Assembly (NCBI GenBank): GCA_944363755.1
Contig: CALVVC010000014.1
Span: 1 to 15,921 of the forward strand
From: an uncultured Bacilli bacterium
GTDB taxonomy: Bacteria; Bacillota_I; Bacilli_A; RF39; UBA660
Reading direction: 5' to 3'
DNA length: 15,921 bases
Each line of letters starts with the position of its first letter. Positions within the stretch are counted from its first letter, which is position 1. Made by a program: the position numbers and the translations under genes. The notes under the pieces are model-generated. The model was not told where the DNA came from, searched no databases, and was given only the letters and a program-made list of their open reading frames with translations. Of the stretch, positions 1 through 7,321 are shown in pieces.

Positions 1-315
1 GAAGATGTAACACCTGAAGATTTTAATAAAGATGTTAAATTTAGTGATATATTTGATTTAGATACTCCTGGGTCTTTTGGTAATATACTTAATACTATTT
101 TAAATTATATTAAAATAATAGGTCCTATTTTAGTAGTATTGTTAAGTGCTGTAGATTTTGTTAGAGCAGTAGTAGGTACTGATGAAAAAGCAATGAAAGA
201 AGCTCAAAATAAGCTTGTTATTCGTTTAGTCGCTGCGATAGGTTTATTTTTAGTTCCTACTTTAGTACAATTACTATTGTCATTTATTAATATTTCTGTA
301 GAAACTATTGGTTAA
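1..315 (+). CDS. VirB2-like / Mbov_0395-type pilin-like conjugation protein (5' partial)
   Basis: The frame is open from the first base and ends at TAA 313-315, giving the last 104 residues; the start lies outside the window. The visible part is a polar stretch of about 25 residues, a hydrophobic helix (around IIGPILVVLLSAVDFV), a charged loop containing GTDEKAMKEAQNK, and a second hydrophobic helix (around LVAAIGLFLVPTLVQLLLSF). Two helices joined by a short polar loop is the layout of VirB2/TrbC-type T4SS pilins, and the loop plus second helix resembles the Mbov_0395-type pilin-like proteins of Gram-positive and mycoplasma conjugative elements. Its position directly before a VirB6/TrbL-like gene supports this. 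The role (pilus or channel-lining subunit in the membrane) is inferred from the family. It could also be a generic two-helix membrane protein. A separate promoter follows in the gap downstream. Confidence 0.6.
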   Translation, partial: EDVTPEDFNKDVKFSDIFDLDTPGSFGNILNTILNYIKIIGPILVVLLSAVDFVRAVVGTDEKAMKEAQNKLVIRLVAAIGLFLVPTLVQLLLSFINISVETIG

Positions 316-319
316 GTAT

Positions 320-348
320 TTGATATATATAATTATTTTTGCTACAAT
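320..348 (+). promoter_or_regulatory. Sigma-A promoter of the T4SS gene run
   Basis: TTGATA (320-325) and TACAAT (343-348) are separated by 17 nt, and a TG at 340-341 makes an extended -10. Each hexamer matches consensus at 5 of 6 positions. It lies in the 69-nt gap between the pilin-like gene and the VirB6-like gene, leaving a leader of about 30 nt before ATG 385. This suggests the VirB6-like gene and those after it can be transcribed separately from the pilin. A second TATAAT at 353-358 has no well-placed -35. Confidence 0.6.
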
Positions 349-384
349 AAATTATAATAAAACTTTTGAAAGTGAAGTGATAAA

Positions 385-2319
385 ATGTTAAGTAATCCTG
401 GTTTTATTGGTGATTTTTTAAGGGGTATTTTTACGGCTTTAGATAATCTTGGTTATTTCTTTTTAGGGGGGATTTTTAACATATTTTTCTCTATTGCGAG
501 TGCTGAACTTTTTCAAGGAGAAGTCTTTAATACATTTTTTGAGAGAATTCAGTTAATTTTAGGAGTGTTTATGGTTTTTAGACTTTCCATAACACTTTTA
601 CAAATAATTGTTAATCCTGATATGTATAAAGATAAACAAAGTGGGGCAGCATCTCTTGTTAGAAGAGTTGCAGTTATGTTAATTTTACTTTCTGTTATTG
701 TACCTATAACTATACCTGAAGAGGCAACTAATGAAAATCCTTTAAATGAAAAGATTGCATCTAATGGTATATTATTTGGCTTTTTATATCAAATACAAGA
801 AAGTATTGTTGAAAATAATATTTTAGGTCAACTTATTCTTGGCATAGATACAGGCGAGTCTGGGAATGGGTTAGAAACAGGTGGAATGAGAAATGTTGGG
901 CAAGTTCTAACATCACAAGTTGCTCAGTCTTTTGTTACTCCGACATTAAATGAGGGATATGATACAGTTAGTGAAGAAAACTTTGAGGAGGCTACTGCAT
1001 GCCCTGATATTGTTAGACCATATTATAATCCTTTAGTTACTTCTGGTGCCATTATGGATCATATTAATAGTACTTGTAATTCTAATGGAGAAGTATATGC
1101 TTTTGATTATACTATTCTTGGAGGTTTTATAGTATCTGTTGTTATGACTATTATAGTAATAGGATTTACTCTTGATATTGCAGTTAGATCTATTAAACTT
1201 GGCATATTAAGACTTATTGCTCCTATACCTATTATTTCATATATTAGTCCAGGGCAAGAAAAAGATGGTGCTTTTGGTAATTGGGTAAAGACTTTAACCT
1301 CTACTTATTTAAGTTTGTTTGTTAGATTAGTAATTATTTATTTTGGTATTTATTTAATTATAATTTTAAGAAACGGAGAACTAATTAATACTGATGGTCT
1401 TTCTGCACTTGCTAAAATATTTGTATATATTGGTATTTTAATATTTATGAAAGAAGCTCCTAAGTTTTTCCAAGATATGTTAGGGCTTAAGGGCGATGGA
1501 AAATTATTTAGTGGAATTGGTACTATGTTAGGAGCTGCTGCTTTGGCAGGAGGAGTAGTTGGTTCGGTTGCTACTAATGCTATGACATCCTTTGGAGAAA
1601 ATAGAGAAAAAGGACGTGGAGTATTTAAGAGTGCTTTAGGGGCAGTTGGTTCGGGTTTTGCTGGTGGACTTGGAGGTGCCTTTGTTGGTGGGAAAGCATT
1701 AATGAGCACTGATAAAAATAAAGCAGGTGCTGTTAGGACTGCACAAATGAAGAGAAATACGATGAGAAGAGCTGGTTCTACTTGGTGGGGTAGAACAAAG
1801 GATACTGTAGTCAGCACATTAACTGGTTCTTCTCCTGCAGATAAGTTAGATGATAAAATTCAAGCTTACAATGATTTTGCTAGTCAATATGATGCTGTTA
1901 CCACTCAAGCCGATGCAGATGGTAAATGGATAGATGGTATGAGTGGTATGTCTGTTAAGGAATTGAAAGAAAATCTTGATAGATTGAAGGTATCTAATGC
2001 CCCTGCACAGTCTATAAAAATAGCAGAAGGTTTATATAAAGATGCTCAAAAAGCATGGATTAATGATGTTATGACTGGTAATTATAAAAATAATAGTGGT
2101 GTTAATGGTAAGGATACTTCTTTCTCAACACAAGCTAAGCAAGATATTGATGCTGCTATGGCGATCAAAAAAAGTTATGGTTTGGATTTAGGTGATGATA
2201 ACGGAAATATAAAAGATGCCGATGACTTTAAAGTTGCTGCTAAAACAGCACCTAATAAGGCACGAAATATTAAGAATAGCAAAGGATATAGGGCTCGTAA
2301 AGTAAATAAGACTAACTAA
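385..2319 (+). CDS. VirB6/TrbL-like polytopic conjugation channel protein
   Basis: The 644-residue protein has about six hydrophobic segments (near residues 18-40, 54-76, 93-111, 243-290, 308-328 and 341-357). A periplasm-side-like loop at about 112-240 holds two cysteines, C206 and C231. A Gly/Ala-rich stretch (about 378-430) follows, then a soluble, charged tail of about 200 residues. A polytopic core with a long hydrophilic C-terminus is typical of TrbL/VirB6 inner-membrane channel proteins. The segment around residues 265-330 resembles the Mbov_0396 family, the usual neighbour of Mbov_0395 pilins. Start ATG 385 is preceded by AGTGAT (376-381), 3 nt away, a match to the extended anti-Shine-Dalgarno. 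The gene sits between pilin-like and PrgI-like genes, which supports a T4SS role. The family call rests on topology and context because no catalytic motif exists. The function of the tail is unknown. Confidence 0.72.
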   Translation: MLSNPGFIGDFLRGIFTALDNLGYFFLGGIFNIFFSIASAELFQGEVFNTFFERIQLILGVFMVFRLSITLLQIIVNPDMYKDKQSGAASLVRRVAVMLILLSVIVPITIPEEATNENPLNEKIASNGILFGFLYQIQESIVENNILGQLILGIDTGESGNGLETGGMRNVGQVLTSQVAQSFVTPTLNEGYDTVSEENFEEATACPDIVRPYYNPLVTSGAIMDHINSTCNSNGEVYAFDYTILGGFIVSVVMTIIVIGFTLDIAVRSIKLGILRLIAPIPIISYISPGQEKDGAFGNWVKTLTSTYLSLFVRLVIIYFGIYLIIILRNGELINTDGLSALAKIFVYIGILIFMKEAPKFFQDMLGLKGDGKLFSGIGTMLGAAALAGGVVGSVATNAMTSFGENREKGRGVFKSALGAVGSGFAGGLGGAFVGGKALMSTDKNKAGAVRTAQMKRNTMRRAGSTWWGRTKDTVVSTLTGSSPADKLDDKIQAYNDFASQYDAVTTQADADGKWIDGMSGMSVKELKENLDRLKVSNAPAQSIKIAEGLYKDAQKAWINDVMTGNYKNNSGVNGKDTSFSTQAKQDIDAAMAIKKSYGLDLGDDNGNIKDADDFKVAAKTAPNKARNIKNSKGYRARKVNKTN

Positions 2320-2339
2320 TAAAAGGAGTGTGATATATA

Positions 2340-2666
2340 GTGAATAATTATTTAATACCTGCCAATACAAAGAGTGGACAACTTATTCTTGGTATATTTA
2401 AACCTTTTGATTTAATATTACTGGGAACTGGGGTTCTGATTTCTCTTGTTATGTTGATGACATTTCCAATGTCTTCCAATTGGCAAGTTATTATTGTTGT
2501 TTTACCTGGATTAATTAGTGCTTTTCTAGTTATTCCTGTACCTAATTACCATAATATTTTAACAATAATTATAGAATGTTATAATTTCTTTACCAATAGA
2601 AGGAATTATATATGGAAAGGTTGGTGTGTTAAAGATGTCGAAGATATCCCAAAAGAAAGTAAGTAG
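2340..2666 (+). CDS. PrgI-family (VirB3-like) conjugation membrane protein
   Basis: This 108-residue protein has two adjacent hydrophobic helices (about 22-42 and 48-67), a short N-terminal segment with IPANTKS, and a C-terminal motif of the form YNFFTNRRNYIWKGWCV. That layout and the aromatic/basic C-terminal stretch match the PrgI family, the Gram-positive counterpart of VirB3, which sits in the membrane and anchors VirB4. The start is GTG 2340, preceded by AAAAGGAG and TGTGAT (2321-2334). The stop is TAG 2664-2666. Its end overlaps the next gene by 32 nt, suggesting translational coupling with the VirB4 N-terminal gene. VirB3 and VirB4 are usually adjacent and in some bacteria fused, which strengthens the call. 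Confidence 0.8.
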   Translation: MNNYLIPANTKSGQLILGIFKPFDLILLGTGVLISLVMLMTFPMSSNWQVIIVVLPGLISAFLVIPVPNYHNILTIIIECYNFFTNRRNYIWKGWCVKDVEDIPKESK

Positions 2667-3195
2667 CCAGTATACTGAAGATTGGTTGCCAATTACTGGA
2701 ATTCAAAATGGTTATATTATTTGTGAAGGAAAACAAAGAGTTACTGGAGTTAAAATTACTCCTCGTAATATCTTTATCTTAGATCAACAAGCTCAAGATA
2801 ATGTCTTAATAAGTTTAAAAAACTTTTATAATACAATTGATTTTGAGTTTTGGCTTGTTGTCGCTGATAGACCTGTTGATATATCAGTATATATGTCACA
2901 ATTGCAACTATTATATAATGATGCTACTAGTCCTGCGATTCGTAAACTTATTTTACAAGACATAGATAAAGGTAATATGTTTACTAATAATAATATTGTT
3001 GATACTGAGTACTTTATTCTATTTAAAGATACTAGTGAAGATGTCCTACAGAAACGTGTTAGAATGCTTATTAATGGTCTTGCAAGTTGTGGTTTAAATG
3101 CTTCACAAGTTAGTAATGATGATCTTAGAATTGTTATGGAAAACTTCTTAAATGGAGGAGTTAATACTGAGTTTGGGACGGTGATGCCTGTATGA
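2635..3195 (+). CDS. VirB4-type ATPase, N-terminal domain encoded as a separate gene
   Basis: The product is 186 residues from ATG 2635, or 189 from GTG 2626. ATG 2635 is preferred because GGTGTG (2623-2628) lies 6 nt upstream; GTG 2626 has AAAGG 5 nt upstream and remains possible. The sequence begins with a segment of the form DWLPITGIQNGYIICEGK, followed by alternating strands and helices and an RVRMLINGL-type helix. This is how the N-terminal (CagE/TrbE/VirB4-type) domain of VirB4 ATPases begins. It lacks a Walker motif, which is found in the next gene. The two together total about 780 residues, the usual length of an intact VirB4. The stop TGA overlaps the next start (ATGA, 3192-3195), and the 5' end overlaps the PrgI-like gene by 32 nt. 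I infer that it assembles with the ATPase half at the membrane. The alternative is a frameshifted single virB4. Confidence 0.7.
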   Translation: MSKISQKKVSSQYTEDWLPITGIQNGYIICEGKQRVTGVKITPRNIFILDQQAQDNVLISLKNFYNTIDFEFWLVVADRPVDISVYMSQLQLLYNDATSPAIRKLILQDIDKGNMFTNNNIVDTEYFILFKDTSEDVLQKRVRMLINGLASCGLNASQVSNDDLRIVMENFLNGGVNTEFGTVMPV

Positions 3196-4982
3196 GTATA
3201 AGTATAAAAAGTCAATTAGCACCTAAAGGATTGCAATTTAATCCTGTTGATTTTAATATTAGTGATAAGTATGCAACTATTCTATCTGTTATATCATATC
3301 CACGTTTTATCGTTCCAGGATATTTGTCAACTTTAACTTCTATGAGTGGTATAAAGATAGTAATTAAACATATTCCTGTACCTTTTAGTACTATGTCTAA
3401 GATGATTAATAGACAAGTTGCTGATCTTCGTGAAAAATATCGTCAAGAGCATGATCAAACCGCAAAAGAAAGAATTAGACAAGATGCTGAGAGTCTTGAA
3501 TCTTTTGTATCAATGCTTGCATCTAGTCAGTCTCGTATCTTTGATTTTCAAATGCATATTATGATAAATGCTGATACAAGAGAAGAACTTGAATTAAAAA
3601 AAGTTAATGTTAAGAATTATTTAGATGCTATGGAACTTAGAGCGGTATCTTTACGTTTTGAACAAGAGAAAGTCTTAAAAAGTATTTTACCAATCTTCCC
3701 TAATCAAGATATAGAAGAGAGAATTGGTACTCCTATTCCTTCTCCTACTATTGCAGCGATGTATCCTTTTATCTTTGATAGTATTAAAGATCCAGGTTTA
3801 TCTGTATTACTTGGAGTTGATTTTTCTGGAGGAGTTATCTTATTTAATCAATTTCTTTATCAAATTAGAAAAGAAAATAATAGAAATAATGCTAATATGA
3901 TTATTCTTGGTACTTCTGGTAGTGGTAAGTCTACTGCTGCTAAACTTTTACTTAGAACTCATATTAGAAATGGTTGTCAAATAGTAGCGATTGACCCTGA
4001 AAATGAACTTGAAGAGATGACTAAAACTTTTGGGGGAGATACTATTGATATTGGTAAAGGTGGAGAATATGGTCTTATTAATCCTTTAGAAATCATTATT
4101 GATGCTGATGATGAAGAGATTAGTAAGGGATTAGGTTATACTGTTTTAACCCGTACTTTACAATCTCTTAGGGCTTTTATGAAATATTATGATCCATCTA
4201 TTGGTGAAGATGTACTTAATATGTTTAGTGAGATTGTTCAAGATACATATAAACGTTTTGGAATTGATTTTAATGCTGATTTTTCTAAGTTTACTTCAGC
4301 TGATTATCCAACTTTTTCAGATGTATATGCAACTATCAGAGGAAGACTTATGTCTTTAACTGAACAGACTCGTGAAAAAGATATTATTCAAGATTTGGAA
4401 CTTAAGATTAGACCTTTAGTTAAAGAATTAAAATTCTATTTTGATGGTAAGACTACTATAACTTCTGATAGTGATTTTATGGTCTTTAATATTAAAGAAT
4501 TTATGAATTCTGATACTAATATTAGAAATGCTTTATTCTTTAATATCTTAAAATATGCTTGGGGTCTATGCTTAGATTCTTCTGTAAATACAATACTTAT
4601 GGTAGATGAAGCTCATGTACTTTTAGGTACTAATAATGAACAAGGAGCAGATTTCCTTGCTCAAGTACAAAGACGTGCTCGTAAGTATAATACTGGTACA
4701 ATAATTATTACTCAACAACCAAGTGATTTTTCTAGTCCTGCTATTATTACTCAAGGTAAGGCTATATTTGATAACTCATCATATTATCTTGTTATGGGTC
4801 TTAGAAAACAAGCGGTTGAAGATTTATCATTACTAATAGATTTAAATGAAAATGAGAAAGATAGTATTAAACGTTATTCACAAGGAGAAGCTTTGTTTGT
4901 TTGTGGTAATAGACGTATGAGAATAAATGTTGTTGTTACGCAAGAAGAATTAGAATCTTTTGGAACAGCTGGAGGATTCTAG
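3192..4982 (+). CDS. VirB4-like T4SS ATPase (middle and P-loop domains)
   Basis: The 596-residue ATPase has Walker A GTSGSGKST at residues 240-248 and Walker B MVDEAH with D472 and E473. A RRARKYNTG motif follows, then IIITQQPSDF, as in VirB4/TraC/TraG-type hexameric ATPases. Residues 1-200 carry the rest of the VirB4 N-terminal region: a SYPRF motif, a helical stretch rich in K, R and E at about 75-110, and an IPSPTIAAMYPF segment before the P-loop. VirB4 powers pilin handling and substrate transfer at the cytoplasmic face of the channel. The first 190 or so residues of a normal VirB4 are in the preceding gene. ATG 3192 overlaps that gene's TGA and has its own GGTGAT (3180-3185), 6 nt upstream, a perfect match to the extended anti-Shine-Dalgarno. 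The frame upstream of this ATG is closed by TGA 3168-3170. Confidence 0.88.
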   Translation: MSISIKSQLAPKGLQFNPVDFNISDKYATILSVISYPRFIVPGYLSTLTSMSGIKIVIKHIPVPFSTMSKMINRQVADLREKYRQEHDQTAKERIRQDAESLESFVSMLASSQSRIFDFQMHIMINADTREELELKKVNVKNYLDAMELRAVSLRFEQEKVLKSILPIFPNQDIEERIGTPIPSPTIAAMYPFIFDSIKDPGLSVLLGVDFSGGVILFNQFLYQIRKENNRNNANMIILGTSGSGKSTAAKLLLRTHIRNGCQIVAIDPENELEEMTKTFGGDTIDIGKGGEYGLINPLEIIIDADDEEISKGLGYTVLTRTLQSLRAFMKYYDPSIGEDVLNMFSEIVQDTYKRFGIDFNADFSKFTSADYPTFSDVYATIRGRLMSLTEQTREKDIIQDLELKIRPLVKELKFYFDGKTTITSDSDFMVFNIKEFMNSDTNIRNALFFNILKYAWGLCLDSSVNTILMVDEAHVLLGTNNEQGADFLAQVQRRARKYNTGTIIITQQPSDFSSPAIITQGKAIFDNSSYYLVMGLRKQAVEDLSLLIDLNENEKDSIKRYSQGEALFVCGNRRMRINVVVTQEELESFGTAGGF

Positions 4983-4999
4983 AAAGGTAGTGATTTAGT

Positions 5000-6622
5000 A
5001 TGAAAGATAGAAATAATAAAAGAAGTAGAAAAATAAATAAATTATTATTTCTATCTTCTTTTAAATTATTATGGCAAGTTAAACTTGCTATAATAGGTGT
5101 TAGTTTTTCTGTTTTACTTGTAAGTTTAACTTGCCTTTTTCATTTTAGTGATTCTAAAGATTTAGAGCTTGTTGCTTTTAGTTCTGGATCTGATGAGTAT
5201 TATGAAAGATTAGAGAAAGTTCATAATGAATATAAAGATGCTGATAAAGATTTTTCTGAGTTGGTTATTACTTCTACTTTTACTATATTGCAACAAAATG
5301 TTCCTGGTTTTACATATAGCGATATGTCAGAATCTAGGATGAGAGAAGTTGCTGATTTAATGCTTGATGAAGTGGAGAATGAAGATGGTAGTTATACTTA
5401 TACTTCTAAAGGAGAAGATGCTGTTAAAGAGAGTTTGGCTAGTTATTTTGAACAATTTGATTCTCATTTAGAGGAAATTACACGTAAAAGAATGGCAGAT
5501 GATGTTTATCAATATGTAGAAGATTATTTAGAGTTTATAGGTCAAAATGAAGGAAATAAGGGTAATATATGTCTTAGTACTGGTAATACTCAAGCATCTA
5601 TTTTTCTTGATATGACTACTGATGAATATATTGCTACTATGGGTCCTATAGCTCAAGCTGATTTTAGTAGAAATGGTATTTTTGCTTCTGTTACTTTAGC
5701 ACAATCTATTATAGAAAGTGGTTGGGGTAAATCTGGTTTAACTCAACAAGCGAATAATATGTTTGGTATTAAGTGTAGTTCTAATTGGTCTGGAGAATGC
5801 ATTAATATGGAAACTGGGGAATATGGTAGTAGTGGTTATTATACTACTGATGCTAATTTTAGAAAGTATCCTAGTATTGAAGATTCTGTTAATGATCATT
5901 CTTTGTTTTTAAAAGATAATCCTAGGTATCCTAATGCAGGGGTATTTGATGCTACTACTTTTGCAGAACAGATTAGGGCAATACATAGTGCAGGTTATGC
6001 AACAGATCCTAATTATTCATCTTCTATTATTAATACTATTGAAATGTATGATTTAGATAAATGGGATGTTCCAACTAATGTAAGTTCAGATTTATGTTAT
6101 ACTGGTTCAGGTGAATGGCTTATTAGAACAGTTGCTCCTACTTCTTCTGATGTTGCTTTTACAAGAAAAAGTAGTAATAGAGGACAATGTGTATGGTATG
6201 TGCAAGCTCGTGCTTATGAAGTAGCTTTAGAACTTGCGCAAAATGGAAAGATAACTACGGAAGAAGCTGCTGATATTGGAGATAAACTTTTCTCTATATA
6301 TGGAGATGCTGGTGTTTGGGTTGAAATAAGTTCTGGTATTTTTAGAACTAGTAATGATATTAATGACTTGCAGGCAGGGGCTATTATTTCTTGGAAGAAA
6401 AGTGGAGGTTATGGTCATGTTGCCTTTATAGAAGAAGTAACAAATGATAGTGTTACTATTACAGAAGGATGGGCTACTAATACTAATAGTTGTCCTAATG
6501 ATTGGAGTTGTATAAACTTTAATAATAAAACTATGACTTTAGATGAATTTTATGATAGTTATGGACCATATTATACAGGTAATTATAGCTTTAGTGGTTA
6601 TATATTTCCTTTAGAAGGATAG
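5000..6622 (+). CDS. Membrane-anchored dual muralytic enzyme: glucosaminidase plus CHAP domain (VirB1-like)
   Basis: The 540-residue protein has a basic N-terminus and one transmembrane helix (about 26-48). An acidic helical stalk follows (about 60-190). Next is a FlgJ/LytG-type glucosaminidase domain (about 205-350), with likely catalytic E239 in AQSIIESGWGKS and downstream NNMFGIK and YPSIEDSVNDH motifs. Last is a C-terminal CHAP amidase/endopeptidase domain (about 385-540) with C397 in RGQCVWY and H473 in YGHVAFIEEV. Together these would cut both glycan and peptide bonds of peptidoglycan outside the cell. Such two-domain enzymes act as the wall-opening VirB1 equivalent in Gram-positive conjugation systems (compare CwlT of Tn916). 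AGTGAT (4989-4994) lies 5 nt before ATG 5000. The helical stalk could substitute for a VirB8-like part, but I see no sequence motif for that. Codons 25-46 contain a strong hairpin, listed separately. Confidence 0.88.
   Translation: MKDRNNKRSRKINKLLFLSSFKLLWQVKLAIIGVSFSVLLVSLTCLFHFSDSKDLELVAFSSGSDEYYERLEKVHNEYKDADKDFSELVITSTFTILQQNVPGFTYSDMSESRMREVADLMLDEVENEDGSYTYTSKGEDAVKESLASYFEQFDSHLEEITRKRMADDVYQYVEDYLEFIGQNEGNKGNICLSTGNTQASIFLDMTTDEYIATMGPIAQADFSRNGIFASVTLAQSIIESGWGKSGLTQQANNMFGIKCSSNWSGECINMETGEYGSSGYYTTDANFRKYPSIEDSVNDHSLFLKDNPRYPNAGVFDATTFAEQIRAIHSAGYATDPNYSSSIINTIEMYDLDKWDVPTNVSSDLCYTGSGEWLIRTVAPTSSDVAFTRKSSNRGQCVWYVQARAYEVALELAQNGKITTEEAADIGDKLFSIYGDAGVWVEISSGIFRTSNDINDLQAGAIISWKKSGGYGHVAFIEEVTNDSVTITEGWATNTNSCPNDWSCINFNNKTMTLDEFYDSYGPYYTGNYSFSGYIFPLEG
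5073..5140 (+). repeat. Intragenic inverted repeat with T-tract (terminator-like hairpin)
   Basis: GGCAAGTTAAACTTGC (5073-5088) pairs with GTAAGTTTAACTTGCC (5120-5135). All 16 positions pair in RNA: 15 Watson-Crick and one G-U at 5087/5121. The loop is 31 nt, and TTTTT follows at 5136-5140. Each arm is also nearly palindromic (GCAAGTT-A-AACTTGC). It lies within codons 25-46 of the muralytic enzyme, spanning the transmembrane segment. The shape is that of an intrinsic terminator or attenuator, but the loop is long. No function is known. Confidence 0.6.
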
Positions 6623-6629
6623 TGATTTT

Positions 6630-7304
6630 ATGAAAAAAATTAAATTTCTTATTCTATTTATAAGCCTTTTTCTTTTATCAGGTTGTAGTGCTGAATATAA
6701 TCTTACTATTACAAGAGATACTATGGAAGAAGATATTAATGCTATATTTGATAAAAATAAAGAAAATGATTATGCAGCTAGGATGGAAAAGATTAAAAGA
6801 AGTGCTTATTATAATATGGATACTAGAGATGAAGAGTATTATGAGTTTAAGCGAATAGATAGTGATGATAAAATAATACTTAATTATAAATATACCTATT
6901 TAGATAATGATCTTTATAAATCAGAAGCATTTACTAGATGTTATTATAAAAGAATAGTTAATGTTACTGATGAAAATATTACTATAAATACTGATAAACA
7001 AGTTAGTTGTTTATATAAAGATGGAGATAAGGAAATAGATAATATTACTGTTAATGTTAAGACAAAATTACCAGTATTAGAAAATAATGCCGATAAAGTT
7101 TTAGATAATACTTATACTTGGTATATTGATGATAGTAATTATACAAATAAATCTATTTATATAAAAATAGATAAGACTATTAAAGATAAGGAAAATGTTA
7201 GTGATTTAAACATTTTAATACTTGTTTTAGGGGCAATTGTAGTAGGAATTATTATTTATTTAATTATTAGATTTAAACATAATAAAAATAATAAAATATC
7301 ATAA
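6630..7304 (+). CDS. Lipoprotein with C-terminal transmembrane anchor (paralogue 1)
   Basis: The product is 224 residues. It has a lipoprotein signal peptide with lipobox LLSGC (lipidated C19), then a beta-rich, charged extracellular domain. A C-terminal helix (about 193-214) is followed by the basic tail RFKHNKNNK. It is paralogous to the product of 8640-9338: both start the mature protein with CSAE(Y/V)NLTI and share a block of the form (V)NVKTKLPVLENNADKV...NTYTW near residues 140-165. That pattern (SGC, then NLTI, then a late N-A-D-x-V...TYTW block) loosely recalls LppM/DUF3153-type lipoproteins; this is a recalled resemblance, not tested. AGTGAT (6621-6626) overlaps the upstream stop codon and lies 3 nt before ATG 6630. 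Placement between two wall hydrolases suggests an envelope accessory of the secretion channel; the exact role is unknown. Confidence 0.72.
   Translation: MKKIKFLILFISLFLLSGCSAEYNLTITRDTMEEDINAIFDKNKENDYAARMEKIKRSAYYNMDTRDEEYYEFKRIDSDDKIILNYKYTYLDNDLYKSEAFTRCYYKRIVNVTDENITINTDKQVSCLYKDGDKEIDNITVNVKTKLPVLENNADKVLDNTYTWYIDDSNYTNKSIYIKIDKTIKDKENVSDLNILILVLGAIVVGIIIYLIIRFKHNKNNKIS
6677..6710 (+). repeat. Direct repeat copy A (lipobox region of lipoprotein 1)
   Basis: A 19-nt stretch starting ATCAGGTTGTAG (6677-6695) and a 13-nt stretch starting TAATCTT (6698-6710) recur exactly at 8684-8702 and 8705-8717, two mismatched bases apart. It encodes the SGCSAE.NLTI segment of both lipoproteins. The copies are 2007 bp apart in direct orientation, around the NlpC/P60 gene. 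It reflects gene duplication. Confidence 0.75.
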
Positions 7305-7321
7305 GTTAGGAAGTGATGATT

